DNA from: a virus
Virus record (IMG/VR): IMGVR_UViG_3300047469_000408
Span: 1 to 51,969 of that record
Direction: 5' to 3' (one strand)
Length of the DNA: 51,969 nucleotides
Under the pieces are notes generated by a model that made no database searches, was not told where the DNA came from, and was given only the letters and a program-made list of their open reading frames with translations. The translations under genes and the position numbers were made by a program. Below, one piece after another: positions 34,546 through 42,067 of the stretch; positions within the stretch are counted from its first letter, which is position 1; each line of letters starts with the position of its first letter.

Positions 34546-36149
34546 GCGTACCCCTGGGTAATGCGTTTGCCCTGGCGGGGGCGGCGTGATTTGACGGAGA
34601 CCGGACCGGTGGCGACTTCAAGCACGGCAAAGTTGGCCAATGCACCGGCCCCTGCGAAGTCACCGTGCCGATACAGATCTGGGTCTTTCAGGTCTTGTGT
34701 GCGGGCTTTCATGATCATGGGGATGCCATCCACCAGTTCGATGGCGCGCACGTCCTGGTGGAGTGAGTCATCGCGTGGCAATGTGATAGTGGCATCTTCA
34801 AACAACTGCACGAACTTTGGCATCCAGGCGCCGTACCAGGAGCGGCTGATCTTCACTTGCTGAATGCGGTTGCGACCGAACTCATCGGCCGTCTCCTCCG
34901 CAAGTGTTTCGCCGCTGCCGGTAGCATCCAGCGCGGCGCCAACAAAACGTGGCAGACCTCGCAGGATGTAAAAGAGGATCTGTTTTTGTTGGCGGGTCGG
35001 TACCTTGTGCATCTCCACCACAAAGGGCACATCGCGGTGGCGGACCTGGTCAACCGACATAGGGCAGATGATTGAAAAATCTCTGTGCCGGGCGTAGTCC
35101 ATGCCCAAGAAGTGTCGCAAGTCAGGTGCCACAGCTTGCTGCATCAAGGGGGTTAGATGGCGTCCAATCCAGTCGTCGACATAGGCTTCGCGGCGATAAA
35201 CTGGCTGTAGCGTGAAGTCATCGTCCAACGCCAGGCGCAGTACAGTCCGGTCTGGCCGCATGGCCTCATCAATCCATACACCGGGAATGCACACGCCATT
35301 GCCGTCGCGGGGAATGGCATCCAGTTCTTCGCGCATCTGCGCCTTGCGTGGGCCGTAGGCGTTGCGGATTTTCTTGTACCAGGCTTCTTTTTCTTCCGCC
35401 GTGGCCTCCTTGCCAGCCATGAAACACACCCGCTCAAACAAACCGTTGGCCACGGCATCGTCAAAGGTGGCCCGGTAGACTTCGGCACTGTCGCCATAAC
35501 GCTTGTCCCGGATGTCGTTGACCATCTGGTTGAAGGGATTGCCCTTGCCGTTATGAGTACTGATGATGACAATCCGGCCGCCCCAAATCAGCAGCGCCGT
35601 GGCGGCATCAAGCACGGCCGACACGTCACGGTGAAAGGCGGCTTCATCGATGATGACCTTGCCCTGCAAGCCACGCACGCCGGCCGGGTTACTGGACAAC
35701 GCAACGATCTTGAAGCCCGAGGCGTAGCGGATGCGGTAAGCGTTGATTTGCCGGGTGTTGCCCGTTTCGTCCTGGTCGTCGAACAGAAACTCCTCGATCT
35801 CGCTGACGCCGGATGCCTGCGCCTCAGCCATGACCCGGCTGAACTTGGCGCAGTAACCAATGAACTCCAGGCCTTTTTCCTTGGTGTCACCGATGTAAAA
35901 GCAGTCCATACCGCCCGCAGATTTTTGCGAAGCGGCGGTGATGACCGATTCCAATGCCTCAGCGAAGGTAATGCCGGTGCGGCGACCTTTTTCGCAGAGC
36001 TTGATTTGCGCGTCGATGCCCAGCCATTCCGACTGGTGGGCCATCAAGATGCCCGCATCCAACGGGTTGTACCCCGCTGGGATTTCCCGGACGCTCGGTG
36101 GAAGCTCATCCCACTCGATAACACGCAGCGTGCTGGCTGAGGGTTTCAT
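34542..36149 (-). CDS. Terminase large subunit (Mu gp28-like)
   Basis: 535 residues. The ATPase has a deviant Walker A in CEKGRRTGITFAEALESV near residue 52 and Walker B GKVIIDEAAFH near 165. A nuclease part follows with FLGMDYARHRDFSIICPM and ALDATGSGETLAEE. It packages DNA by headful cutting in Mu-like phages. Overlaps small terminase and portal by 4 bases each. Confidence 0.93.
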   Translation of the reverse strand: MKPSASTLRVIEWDELPPSVREIPAGYNPLDAGILMAHQSEWLGIDAQIKLCEKGRRTGITFAEALESVITAASQKSAGGMDCFYIGDTKEKGLEFIGYCAKFSRVMAEAQASGVSEIEEFLFDDQDETGNTRQINAYRIRYASGFKIVALSSNPAGVRGLQGKVIIDEAAFHRDVSAVLDAATALLIWGGRIVIISTHNGKGNPFNQMVNDIRDKRYGDSAEVYRATFDDAVANGLFERVCFMAGKEATAEEKEAWYKKIRNAYGPRKAQMREELDAIPRDGNGVCIPGVWIDEAMRPDRTVLRLALDDDFTLQPVYRREAYVDDWIGRHLTPLMQQAVAPDLRHFLGMDYARHRDFSIICPMSVDQVRHRDVPFVVEMHKVPTRQQKQILFYILRGLPRFVGAALDATGSGETLAEETADEFGRNRIQQVKISRSWYGAWMPKFVQLFEDATITLPRDDSLHQDVRAIELVDGIPMIMKARTQDLKDPDLYRHGDFAGAGALANFAVLEVATGPVSVKSRRPRQGKRITQGYA

Positions 36150-36697
36150 TGCCTCACGCCCAAGAATTTCTGGCGCCAGAACATGGCCTGGTCTTCGGTC
36201 ATGCCTTTCGCTTTCACGGAGCTATCCAGTTCGGCGGCTTGCTCCTGGAGCAGACGTTCACGGGCGGCTTTCTCAATCACCTGGCGTTCTTTCACACTCA
36301 TGGTTCGAGCTTCCATGGTGGCCTTGGCGGCGCGGGCCAGCGCCGCCACTTCGGCGATGGTGACTTCAGCCTTTTCGTGAGCGCCCATAGCGGCCTGGTA
36401 GGTCAGGGTCGAAATGGCCTCCACCAACAGCACGCCAGTTTTGTCCGAGGCGTCCTCGCCGAAGGCGCCGACAAAGGCTTCGGCCATTTCGCGTTGCTGA
36501 CGCACCTTGTCCGTGAGTTCTTCAAAGCCCAGTTTGAAACGCCCCAGTGCGCTGCGACTGGGGGCCTTTTCGTTGGGAAAGCGTGTTTGGATATCGGCCA
36601 GCATGTGATCAAGGGTCATGCGATCTTCACGCAAGAGCTTCTGGATGTAGGCCTTAACCATGGGCGGCAGGCGGCTGATGGAGGACTTGCCCGCCAT
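36146..36697 (-). CDS. Terminase small subunit-like protein (DUF3486, Mu gp27)
   Basis: 183 residues. The N-terminal SISRLPPMVKAYIQKLLRED and a helical HTH-like segment with PSRSALGRFKLGFEELTDKV mark DUF3486. It precedes the large subunit with a 4-base overlap. It likely recognises phage DNA for packaging. Confidence 0.9.
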   Translation of the reverse strand: MAGKSSISRLPPMVKAYIQKLLREDRMTLDHMLADIQTRFPNEKAPSRSALGRFKLGFEELTDKVRQQREMAEAFVGAFGEDASDKTGVLLVEAISTLTYQAAMGAHEKAEVTIAEVAALARAAKATMEARTMSVKERQVIEKAARERLLQEQAAELDSSVKAKGMTEDQAMFWRQKFLGVRQ

Positions 36698-36699
36698 GG

Positions 36700-36993
36700 T
36701 TATGCCCCCGGCCGCTTGATGCCGTGTACGCGAGCACGCCCGGCGGCAATGTCCTGACCACGCTCGGACAGCGTGGCGACCATTACCGGCCCGACATCCT
36801 CAAGGGTCAGCGCTCCTTGTTCGGCTAACCAATGCAGCTCGGTTTTCACCTGGTCACGGCTGAGGGTATGCCCATAGCTATCAAGGGCCATCGTCAACAC
36901 CGAGCTGTTGGCCCGATAGGCTGTCATCTCGACCAGCAAGCGAAGAATTACCAGGCGAATATCGTGACGTATAAAGTCGGCGTATTGAGTCAT
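36700..36993 (-). CDS. Mu gp26-like phage protein (VpaChn25_0724 family)
   Basis: 97 residues with winged-helix character: RHDIRLVILRLLVEMTAYRA and VKTELHWLAEQGALTLEDVG. It lies in the standard gp26 place before gp27. The role in packaging is unknown. Confidence 0.82.
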   Translation of the reverse strand: MTQYADFIRHDIRLVILRLLVEMTAYRANSSVLTMALDSYGHTLSRDQVKTELHWLAEQGALTLEDVGPVMVATLSERGQDIAAGRARVHGIKRPGA

Positions 36994-37295
36994 GTCTTTT
37001 CTCGTAGCAAGTAATCATTAATCCGATCCAGCGAACGGGCTAAAGGGCCAAGCGCATCCTTGACCCCCGACAGTTCGGCACGGACGGCTTTCATGTCACC
37101 CAACAAATCGGTCACGGCCGTCTGGTCTGGAAGGTGTCGAACGTGTTCTTCCAATGCCACGATGCGGGTGCGCAGCTCCAGCAGTTCCCGAGTACTGGCG
37201 GTCTGGCGTTTGGTTAACCAGGTGTAGATAGCAAGCACCGTGATGATCAACCACTGCACGGATTGGAAGCCAAAGTTGAGTTCGTTGAAGTTCAT
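36990..37295 (-). CDS. DUF2730 membrane-anchored protein (Mu gp25-like)
   Basis: 101 residues: one N-terminal transmembrane helix (VQWLIITVLAIYTWLTKR), then a coiled coil (ELLELRTRIVALEEHVRHLP). It matches DUF2730 proteins found between the lysis and terminase genes of Mu-like phages. Function unknown. Confidence 0.84.
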   Translation of the reverse strand: MNFNELNFGFQSVQWLIITVLAIYTWLTKRQTASTRELLELRTRIVALEEHVRHLPDQTAVTDLLGDMKAVRAELSGVKDALGPLARSLDRINDYLLREKT

Positions 37296-37510
37296 TCAAA
37301 ACCCCGTGTGGCCAAGTATTTCAAGGCGTCTATGCAGTCGAAACAGTGTTCGGTACCAGGCATTGCCTGCCGACGATCTTCGGGAATGGCGTCACCGCAT
37401 TCCTCGCAGCGGTAGGCCGAGCGTCCCGAGTGCCGCTGCAACTCGCTGTTACGAACGCTGAGGACAGCCTCATCGATGTCATCCTCTGTAGCGTGTTCAG
37501 CTACATCCAT
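37292..37510 (-). CDS. TraR/DksA-type zinc-finger protein
   Basis: 72 residues with YRCEECGDAIPEDRRQAMPG and HCFDC, a CxxC-x17-CxxC zinc finger of the TraR/DksA family. Short phage members bind RNA polymerase in the secondary channel and can retune transcription without ppGpp. It overlaps the spanin and DUF2730 genes, so it is expressed with the late operon. Confidence 0.88.
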   Translation of the reverse strand: MDVAEHATEDDIDEAVLSVRNSELQRHSGRSAYRCEECGDAIPEDRRQAMPGTEHCFDCIDALKYLATRGFE

Positions 37511-37818
37511 AGGGCGTCAGTCCTTTTTTCGTAAATCAAGCAGAGCATTGAGTTGGGCCAGGTTGGTCCGTGCCCACATGCCGTAGTCCTGGGCGTGGGC
37601 AAGAATGTCGGCCGCAGTGACGCCGCTTTCCAGTAACTCGGCGTCAGTGCCGGTGGCGGGCCAGGCCGCTTTTTCAGCAGTGGTGGTAGCGGTGCCTGGT
37701 CTTGGGGTAGGCACACCGAGGGCGGTGTTGTAGTCGCGCAGCCAGCCAGCAGTGAACACGCAGCGAGGAATAGGCTTAACAACAGCACCAGGCGCTGAAA
37801 AGTATTGGGTGGTGACAT
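37501..37818 (-). CDS. Rz1-like outer-membrane spanin lipoprotein, nested in Rz
   Basis: 105 residues in another frame inside the Rz gene, extending 16 bases past it. MSPPNTFQRLVLLLSLFLAA is followed by the lipobox SLLAGC, giving a lipoprotein with cysteine at about residue 27. The mature part is proline-rich (CLPQDQAPLPPLLKKRPGPP), as expected of o-spanins. Together with Rz it joins the inner and outer membranes at lysis. Confidence 0.82.
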   Translation of the reverse strand: MSPPNTFQRLVLLLSLFLAACSLLAGCATTTPPSVCLPQDQAPLPPLLKKRPGPPPALTPSYWKAASLRPTFLPTPRTTACGHGPTWPNSMLCLIYEKRTDALWM

Positions 37819-38119
37819 GGGCAATGCGCTCCTGGAGCTGGCGTTTTTGTTCCGCGAAATGATCGAACGAGGCAAATAGCAGCGACTCGGCTTCAGTGGC
37901 GCGGGCTATTTGCTGCAGCAGCTGCACACGGTTGGCGGACTCGGCGGCAAGTGCCAGTTCAGCGTGGGTAGTTTTGAGGGTTTCCAGCTCAGATTTGCCC
38001 AGTGCCTGGGCATATCGGAAGCCAAAGCCGTAGGCGATGGAGCCCGCCGCTGACGCGCTGACGATGCAGGCGAATACGATGGTCGTCAGCCCAGATGGCA
38101 ATCGATCAAGCACGCCCAT
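37517..38119 (-). CDS. Rz-like inner-membrane spanin
   Basis: 200 residues. N-terminal transmembrane helix (LTTIVFACIVSASAAGSIAY), then periplasmic coiled coil (LETLKTTHAELALAAESANR) and CVFTAGWLRDYNTALGVP, a pattern seen in DUF2514/Rz-type proteins. It encloses the Rz1 frame and follows the holin and transglycosylase genes. Confidence 0.82.
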   Translation of the reverse strand: MGVLDRLPSGLTTIVFACIVSASAAGSIAYGFGFRYAQALGKSELETLKTTHAELALAAESANRVQLLQQIARATEAESLLFASFDHFAEQKRQLQERIAHVTTQYFSAPGAVVKPIPRCVFTAGWLRDYNTALGVPTPRPGTATTTAEKAAWPATGTDAELLESGVTAADILAHAQDYGMWARTNLAQLNALLDLRKKD

Positions 38120-38318
38120 ATTGGTGCCTCATACGGTTGCGGGATTTACGCGCACGACGTTTTGCGGCGGTGATGCCCGTTTTGCCGTGACGGGTTGGAT
38201 AGATAACGTTGGGCTTGATCCACATGCCCGCCGCTGTATTGGAGGTGCACCAACGCTTAGCGCCAAACAAACTCGACATCAACGCCATGAAAGTTCGATT
38301 CAACAGGTTCCATCTCAT
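38106..38318 (-). CDS. Small basic lysis-cassette protein, 70 aa
   Basis: Starts MRWNLLNRTFMALMSSLFGA with AGGAGG 7 bases upstream; C-terminal half is very basic (AAKRRARKSRNRMRHQYGRA). One weak hydrophobic segment. It overlaps both the holin (4 bases) and Rz (14 bases), so it is a genuine member of the cassette. Function not recognised. Confidence 0.68.
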   Translation of the reverse strand: MRWNLLNRTFMALMSSLFGAKRWCTSNTAAGMWIKPNVIYPTRHGKTGITAAKRRARKSRNRMRHQYGRA

Positions 38319-38533
38319 GATTGAACCTCCTGATCCGGCCCTTGTTTGATCAGGCGGGCAACGAATAGCAGCAAGCCCAATGCGCTGTTCAGCACGCCGT
38401 AAGTCCTCGGTGTTAACTGCGCCTGCCATATCGGTAACAACTCAAGTTGAGCGAAACCAAACACGGCAATCAGCACACCGAGTTGAACGCTGTAGAGCCT
38501 GTAGCAGCAGCGCCAATCGCAAATCAGCTTCAT
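38315..38533 (-). CDS. Holin-like protein (DUF7940-like)
   Basis: 72 residues. Two hydrophobic helices (LYSVQLGVLIAVFGFAQLEL and VLNSALGLLLFVARLI) are linked by PIWQAQLTPRTYG, with a short charged tail. The N-terminal CDWRCCYRLYSVQLG pattern resembles small phage holins. It follows the muralytic gene with a 4-base overlap and would form the lesion that triggers lysis. Confidence 0.8.
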   Translation of the reverse strand: MKLICDWRCCYRLYSVQLGVLIAVFGFAQLELLPIWQAQLTPRTYGVLNSALGLLLFVARLIKQGPDQEVQS

Positions 38534-39027
38534 GCTGACGCCTCACCTTTGCCATGCACGACGCCGCTTTCGATACCAGCCAACAGCAAACCTTCAGCAA
38601 TGATTGGGTGGCCGTACCATTGGCCACCTGGGAGAGGACCGAAGCCGTTTTCGTGGCGGATGACAGCCGGGACCAGAATGCGCATGACTTCAAAGTCATA
38701 GACGTCGACGCCTGCAAAATCAGGATCGAGTCCCAAGGCACGGGCGACATTCAGCGCATAGGCATTGGTGTTGTTTTCGGAAGGAGGAGCCCACCGCTGG
38801 ATGATCTCGCGGACGCTGTCGATGCGACTGCCATCAGCGGCCAGGCGCTTGTCTTGGTAAGTGATCAGGACCCGAGCAATGGCCCGGATACCCCAGCGCG
38901 GCGCCGTGAACTGGACGAACTCGCTATCGCCCTGGGCGACAGCCATGCCTTGCCAGCGCACACCTTGGGCGTGACGGATGTTGCCGGGATTGAAATTGCG
39001 GATACCGCGAGGGGGTTCGGGTCGCAT
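38530..39027 (-). CDS. Peptidoglycan-degrading lysis/structural protein (P5-like)
   Basis: 165 residues: RGIRNFNPGNIRHAQGVRWQ, FTAPRWGIRAIARVLITYQD and WAPPSENNTNAYALNVARAL are typical of phage proteins annotated as structural protein P5 or lytic transglycosylase. ATG at 39027 has AGGAGG 7 bases upstream. It is the first gene of the late operon, 84 bases after late-element copy 5, and leads the lysis cassette. Confidence 0.82.
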   Translation of the reverse strand: MRPEPPRGIRNFNPGNIRHAQGVRWQGMAVAQGDSEFVQFTAPRWGIRAIARVLITYQDKRLAADGSRIDSVREIIQRWAPPSENNTNAYALNVARALGLDPDFAGVDVYDFEVMRILVPAVIRHENGFGPLPGGQWYGHPIIAEGLLLAGIESGVVHGKGEASA

Positions 39028-39110
39028 AAGACGCCTCCTGTAATGGCGCCGCCAGTTTCGGGCGCCAGAAATACACACGCCGCCATGATGGGCGGCGTGG
39101 TACAGGGGGG

Positions 39111-39132
39111 CTTTTAATCGAGTTTAAGGAGA
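39111..39132 (-). promoter_or_regulatory. Late-element copy 5 before the lysis/packaging operon
   Basis: Same element with one change (AAGG for AAAG). On the minus strand it lies 84 bases upstream of the lysis gene, with stem CGCCGCC/GGCGGCG (39079-39098) between. It is the first copy of the late region. Confidence 0.65.
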
Positions 39133-39160
39133 TGGTACTTACAAAAACTTCTCTCTGTGC

Positions 39161-39577
39161 TCAGTTAATAGCTCCAGTTAAGCGGTAGAGTCCCCGGCCA
39201 CCAGCGACCGCATCCGAGTGCGTGCTTCCTTGCATACGATTCACCGCATACAAAGACAGCAGTTCAGCGCAATCCTGTTTGGTTTTGGCACCAAGAAGCA
39301 CAGCATTGGCTCCTTCGATTACATCCGTAGCATCAGCATAGTGACCTTCAGCGCGAATTTTTTTTGTGATGAACCATGCGATGTTGGCGAGCTTCTCCTC
39401 ATTCTCGACATTACATACGGTTAGGCCTCGTGTGAGTGCAGCCTGTGTGCGCTCCACCTCTGGAGAGTTATTTTCAACCGTCTTATCTAGGCTCAATGTA
39501 GTGAGTTTTTCTGCAATAGTCTGCGCACTTGCTGTCATGCAGCAGAGTGAAGCCAGAATAAAAAATATAACTTTCAA
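39161..39577 (-). CDS. Secreted hypothetical protein, 138 aa
   Basis: TTG start at 39577 with AGGGGA 7 bases upstream. A clear signal peptide (KVIFFILASLCCMTASAQ) precedes a helical mature part (LTTLSLDKTVENNSPEVERT and RMQGSTHSDAVAGGRGLYRL). It lies between the repressor unit and the late operon and probably is expressed from the prophage. Periplasmic location is inferred. The family is not recognised. Confidence 0.7.
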   Translation of the reverse strand: MKVIFFILASLCCMTASAQTIAEKLTTLSLDKTVENNSPEVERTQAALTRGLTVCNVENEEKLANIAWFITKKIRAEGHYADATDVIEGANAVLLGAKTKQDCAELLSLYAVNRMQGSTHSDAVAGGRGLYRLTGAIN

Positions 39578-39737
39578 AGCTAATTCCCCTATTTAATAGT
39601 CTGAAGAGGTTAAGCAGGCATTCTTGCTCGCCTGCGTGTTTTCAACTAGAACAGAATCCCACCACCAAAAAAATCAGGCGAACGACCTTGCAGCGTTCCG
39701 CCGATTTCGCATCACAAACTCTCGAAGCAAACTGAAT

Positions 39738-40166
39738 TTATTTAAATTTTCGAACTACCCAGCTTTCCAGCGTCTGGAGAATTTCGTCCCCACGTTCGAA
39801 CCAGTACTTACGTATCAAGAACCACGAAAGTGAAAGCAACGCTACGATTCCCATAGCAATTACCCCCAATATAACGAAGAACTTAAAATCGACATAAATA
39901 AGGTTTGACTTTGAGTAGGCAAGGAGTCCTCCCCACATGAGAAGCACAGAAAAGATGTATCCCTGCCACATACTGCGTTCGTCTTCCGTCCACATTTCAT
40001 GCAAACAATGGTTGCAAATAGTCTTGCTCTTGGCCACGAGTCTGGTTTCACATCTGCCGCAGGGCCTTATTGAAAGTTCGGCAAGCTGATCAGCCGTCAG
40101 TTTGAGGGTCGTCTGCTCGTAGTAGTCGCGGCCTGCGACTCGGTTATTGTGTCCGTCTATCTGCAT
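39738..40166 (-). CDS. Zinc-ribbon two-helix membrane protein with N-terminal VAGRD motif
   Basis: 142 residues. N-terminal GHNNRVAGRDYYEQ, then a zinc ribbon (CGRC and CNHC), then two transmembrane helices (IFSVLLMWGGLLAYS and FFVILGVIAMGIVALLSLSW). It follows the repressor gene by 9 bases and shares with its C-terminus the short RVAGRD motif. As a lysogenic gene it could act in superinfection exclusion or sensing, but that is inference. Confidence 0.7.
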   Translation of the reverse strand: MQIDGHNNRVAGRDYYEQTTLKLTADQLAELSIRPCGRCETRLVAKSKTICNHCLHEMWTEDERSMWQGYIFSVLLMWGGLLAYSKSNLIYVDFKFFVILGVIAMGIVALLSLSWFLIRKYWFERGDEILQTLESWVVRKFK

Positions 40167-40175
40167 TTCCGCACC

Positions 40176-40607
40176 TTACTCCTTTGTCTTGAAGTCTCGC
40201 CCTGCTACGCGGTGACCGGAACCAGATATTGATTGTGTGCTCGTTGTTTTACGAGACGCTCCAACGTCATCGGGGATATTGCCGACCAGCATTTTCGCGA
40301 GCATTTTTTTTCTCTCGGACATCGTGAGTGCACGGTAGCCATCGAGCAGCATGTCTTCATCAGGTGCCAGTCTCGTTGACGAAACCGTGGAGCGTTCGCC
40401 TGAAAGAACGTAAAGCGCATCTATGCCAACGGTCATGAGTTTGGCTACCAGATCAGCAGGACATTTTTGCCTGCCCACCACGACGTCTTTGAGTCGCTGA
40501 GAGCTCGGTTCGTTAGCTGCACGTGAGGCTGCGGCCAAAGTGAGGCCGCAACGGGCAATTTCTTCACGAAGCCGAACGTGTATTAATTCCACCAAATCAG
40601 TTGACAC
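40176..40607 (-). CDS. Prophage repressor (HTH, CI/c-like)
   Basis: 143 residues from GTG at 40607 (VSTDLVELIHVRLREEIARC). HTH-like segment LTLAAASRAANEPSSQRLKD near residue 22, and a C-terminal tail GSGHRVAGRDFKTKE with no peptidase domain. It is divergent from the Ner-like gene and its start lies inside the early promoter region, as expected for the lysis-lysogeny switch. No clear ribosome site, so translation may be leaderless; a TTG at 40640 is an alternative. Absence of an S24 domain suggests no LexA-type self-cleavage. Confidence 0.78.
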   Translation of the reverse strand: MSTDLVELIHVRLREEIARCGLTLAAASRAANEPSSQRLKDVVVGRQKCPADLVAKLMTVGIDALYVLSGERSTVSSTRLAPDEDMLLDGYRALTMSERKKMLAKMLVGNIPDDVGASRKTTSTQSISGSGHRVAGRDFKTKE

Positions 40608-40629
40608 GGTGTATATATCCCACCAAAAT
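40601..40629 (+). promoter_or_regulatory. Candidate early promoter
   Basis: TTGACA at 40601-40606, 17-base spacer, CAAAAT at 40624-40629, directed to the Ner-like gene. It overlaps the repressor start codon, so opposing transcription and repressor binding would compete. Confidence 0.6.
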
Positions 40630-40675
40630 AATTCGCACAAACATCAATCATCTTTGCATCACAGGAGCCACCACC

Positions 40676-40888
40676 ATGGCCACCCATGCCAAAGCCCTAA
40701 GCGCCGACCAGGTGAAAGAAAACTTTCGTCGCGCCGGCAAAACGATCACTCAATGGGCTATCGAAAACGACTACACCCGCAACGAGGTGTACCGCGTCCT
40801 CAATGGCCAGGCCAAAGCCCATTACGGCAAAGCCCATGATATTGCGGTGAAGCTTGGTCTTAAGCCTTCCGTTGCGATGGCAGCATGA
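40676..40888 (+). CDS. Ner/Cro-like DNA-binding protein
   Basis: 70 residues: MATHAKALSADQVKENFRRA, then HTH GKTITQWAIENDYTRNEVYR with NGQAKAHYGKAHDIAVKLGL. ATG at 40676 has CAGGAG 9 bases upstream. It is the first early gene opposite the repressor, the Ner/Cro position, and probably limits early transcription after induction. Confidence 0.82.
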   Translation: MATHAKALSADQVKENFRRAGKTITQWAIENDYTRNEVYRVLNGQAKAHYGKAHDIAVKLGLKPSVAMAA

Positions 40889-40924
40889 TGAAAACCATAC
40901 AGTTATGTACCGACTGCTTTGGCT

Positions 40925-41167
40925 TCAATCATGCGGTTCCAGCGATTGGCGAACGTCTCGCGCCTGGGCTAACTGATCGCACAACCATACAACTGTCTTC
41001 ACGGCCTCAAGCTCAAACGGCTGTCCAGGCCAGCGAGCAGTTCGCAGAGACTGATCAATTTGACCAGGGGCAACGGCTCCTCCTACTTCAAGAGCCGCGG
41101 CAAGACGCAACCAACCCTGCGCCAGGGCATTCACTTGCGCTTCAAGCCTATCAATACGGTCGGTCAT
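40925..41167 (-). CDS. Small coiled-coil protein on the minus strand of the early region
   Basis: 80 residues: MTDRIDRLEAQVNALAQGWL and LRTARWPGQPFELEAVKTVV. The amphipathic N-terminus and regular composition support this strand over the overlapping plus-strand frame. AGG precedes ATGs at 41173 and 41167. It is antisense to the early operon leader. Function unknown. Confidence 0.55.
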   Translation of the reverse strand: MTDRIDRLEAQVNALAQGWLRLAAALEVGGAVAPGQIDQSLRTARWPGQPFELEAVKTVVWLCDQLAQARDVRQSLEPHD

Positions 41168-41278
41168 AGCCATGTTCCTGTTAGCGAATGTACCCGAAAA
41201 CATTGCGCCCGGAGTAATCCTTTTGCCTAGGTGCAAATGCGTTGTTTGTTTGGAAGACGTCCCAGTGAGGGTCTTCCA

Positions 41279-41758
41279 ATGAACCGTCGTCGTTGGAAAA
41301 GCGCTCAACCCACCTCGCTACGCCACGCCCTAGAGCTGTGTAAGGACTTCGCCAAAGAGTCTTACAACAAAGGGGTGGAGCGAATAGCTGACGAAATGGG
41401 CGTGACCGATCACTGGTCTGTTTACAAATGGCTACAGACCGGACGCATGCCAGCCAATTTGATACTCCCTTATGAGCGTGCATGTGGCTGTGATTACGTT
41501 ACACGCTGGATCGCCGCCAGCTCAGGACGGCTGATTATTACCATGCCTACCGGTCGGAATTGCACAGCCCAAGACACTCAGGCTCTGCAAGAACTGCTGA
41601 CTACTGCGACCGGAAAACTGTTGGCCTTCTACGCCAAGAACAGCGAAGCCGAGGAAACTTTGGCCGCGATACAAGCGGCGATGGAGGCGCTTGCCTGGCA
41701 TAGGGGCAATGTCAGCCAAAGCCAGCACCCGCAACTTGAATTAGAGGGTCAGTCATGA
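41279..41758 (+). CDS. Early phage regulatory-like protein, 159 aa
   Basis: Starts MNRRRWKSAQPTSLRHALEL after GAGGG at 8 bases. GVERIADEMGVTDHWSVYKW with TGRMPANLILPYERACG resembles an HTH in CII/Cro-type phage proteins; the C-terminal half is helical. It overlaps the next gene by 4 bases (ATGA). It may regulate early expression. Confidence 0.65.
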   Translation: MNRRRWKSAQPTSLRHALELCKDFAKESYNKGVERIADEMGVTDHWSVYKWLQTGRMPANLILPYERACGCDYVTRWIAASSGRLIITMPTGRNCTAQDTQALQELLTTATGKLLAFYAKNSEAEETLAAIQAAMEALAWHRGNVSQSQHPQLELEGQS

Positions 41759-42057
41759 GCCGTACAGTCTCAGCCGCCGCACGTGTACTGCGTGTGTTTA
41801 AAGCCTTGAAGGGCCACACGGTTACCGGTCTCAGCAACACCGAACTTGCCCAGCTGGCCCAGGACAGCCCGAGCAATATCACTCGCGCCATGCAGACCCT
41901 GATCGAGGAAGGCTTGGCGGTGAAGCTGGACAACGGTCGTTTTGCTCACTCGGTTGGCGTGTTGCAAATCGCCCAAGCTCATGCCGAACACATGGCCCGA
42001 TTGACCGGCCGGATGCAGGAAATCAATCAACGTATCGCCGCTGGCTCGATTAACTAA
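41755..42057 (+). CDS. IclR-type winged-helix DNA-binding protein
   Basis: 100 residues that equal only the IclR HTH module: AARVLRVFKALKGHTVTGLS, then ELAQLAQDSPSNITRAMQTL and GLAVKLDNGRFAHSV. The IclR effector-binding domain is absent. It is coupled to the previous gene. A phage early regulator is likely; targets unknown. Confidence 0.8.
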   Translation: MSRTVSAAARVLRVFKALKGHTVTGLSNTELAQLAQDSPSNITRAMQTLIEEGLAVKLDNGRFAHSVGVLQIAQAHAEHMARLTGRMQEINQRIAAGSIN

Positions 42058-42067
42058 GGGGAACCCC

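Noticed and set aside
17241-39132. Repeated element interpreted as terminators or attachment sites
   Set aside because: The flanking hairpins differ in side and presence among the five copies, whereas distance to a downstream late gene is consistent, so a promoter role fits better.
40885-41169. Plus-strand 94-codon frame after the Ner-like gene
   Set aside because: The minus-strand frame here has a regular amphipathic protein sequence and a plausible start; the plus frame is glutamine-rich and shadow-like.
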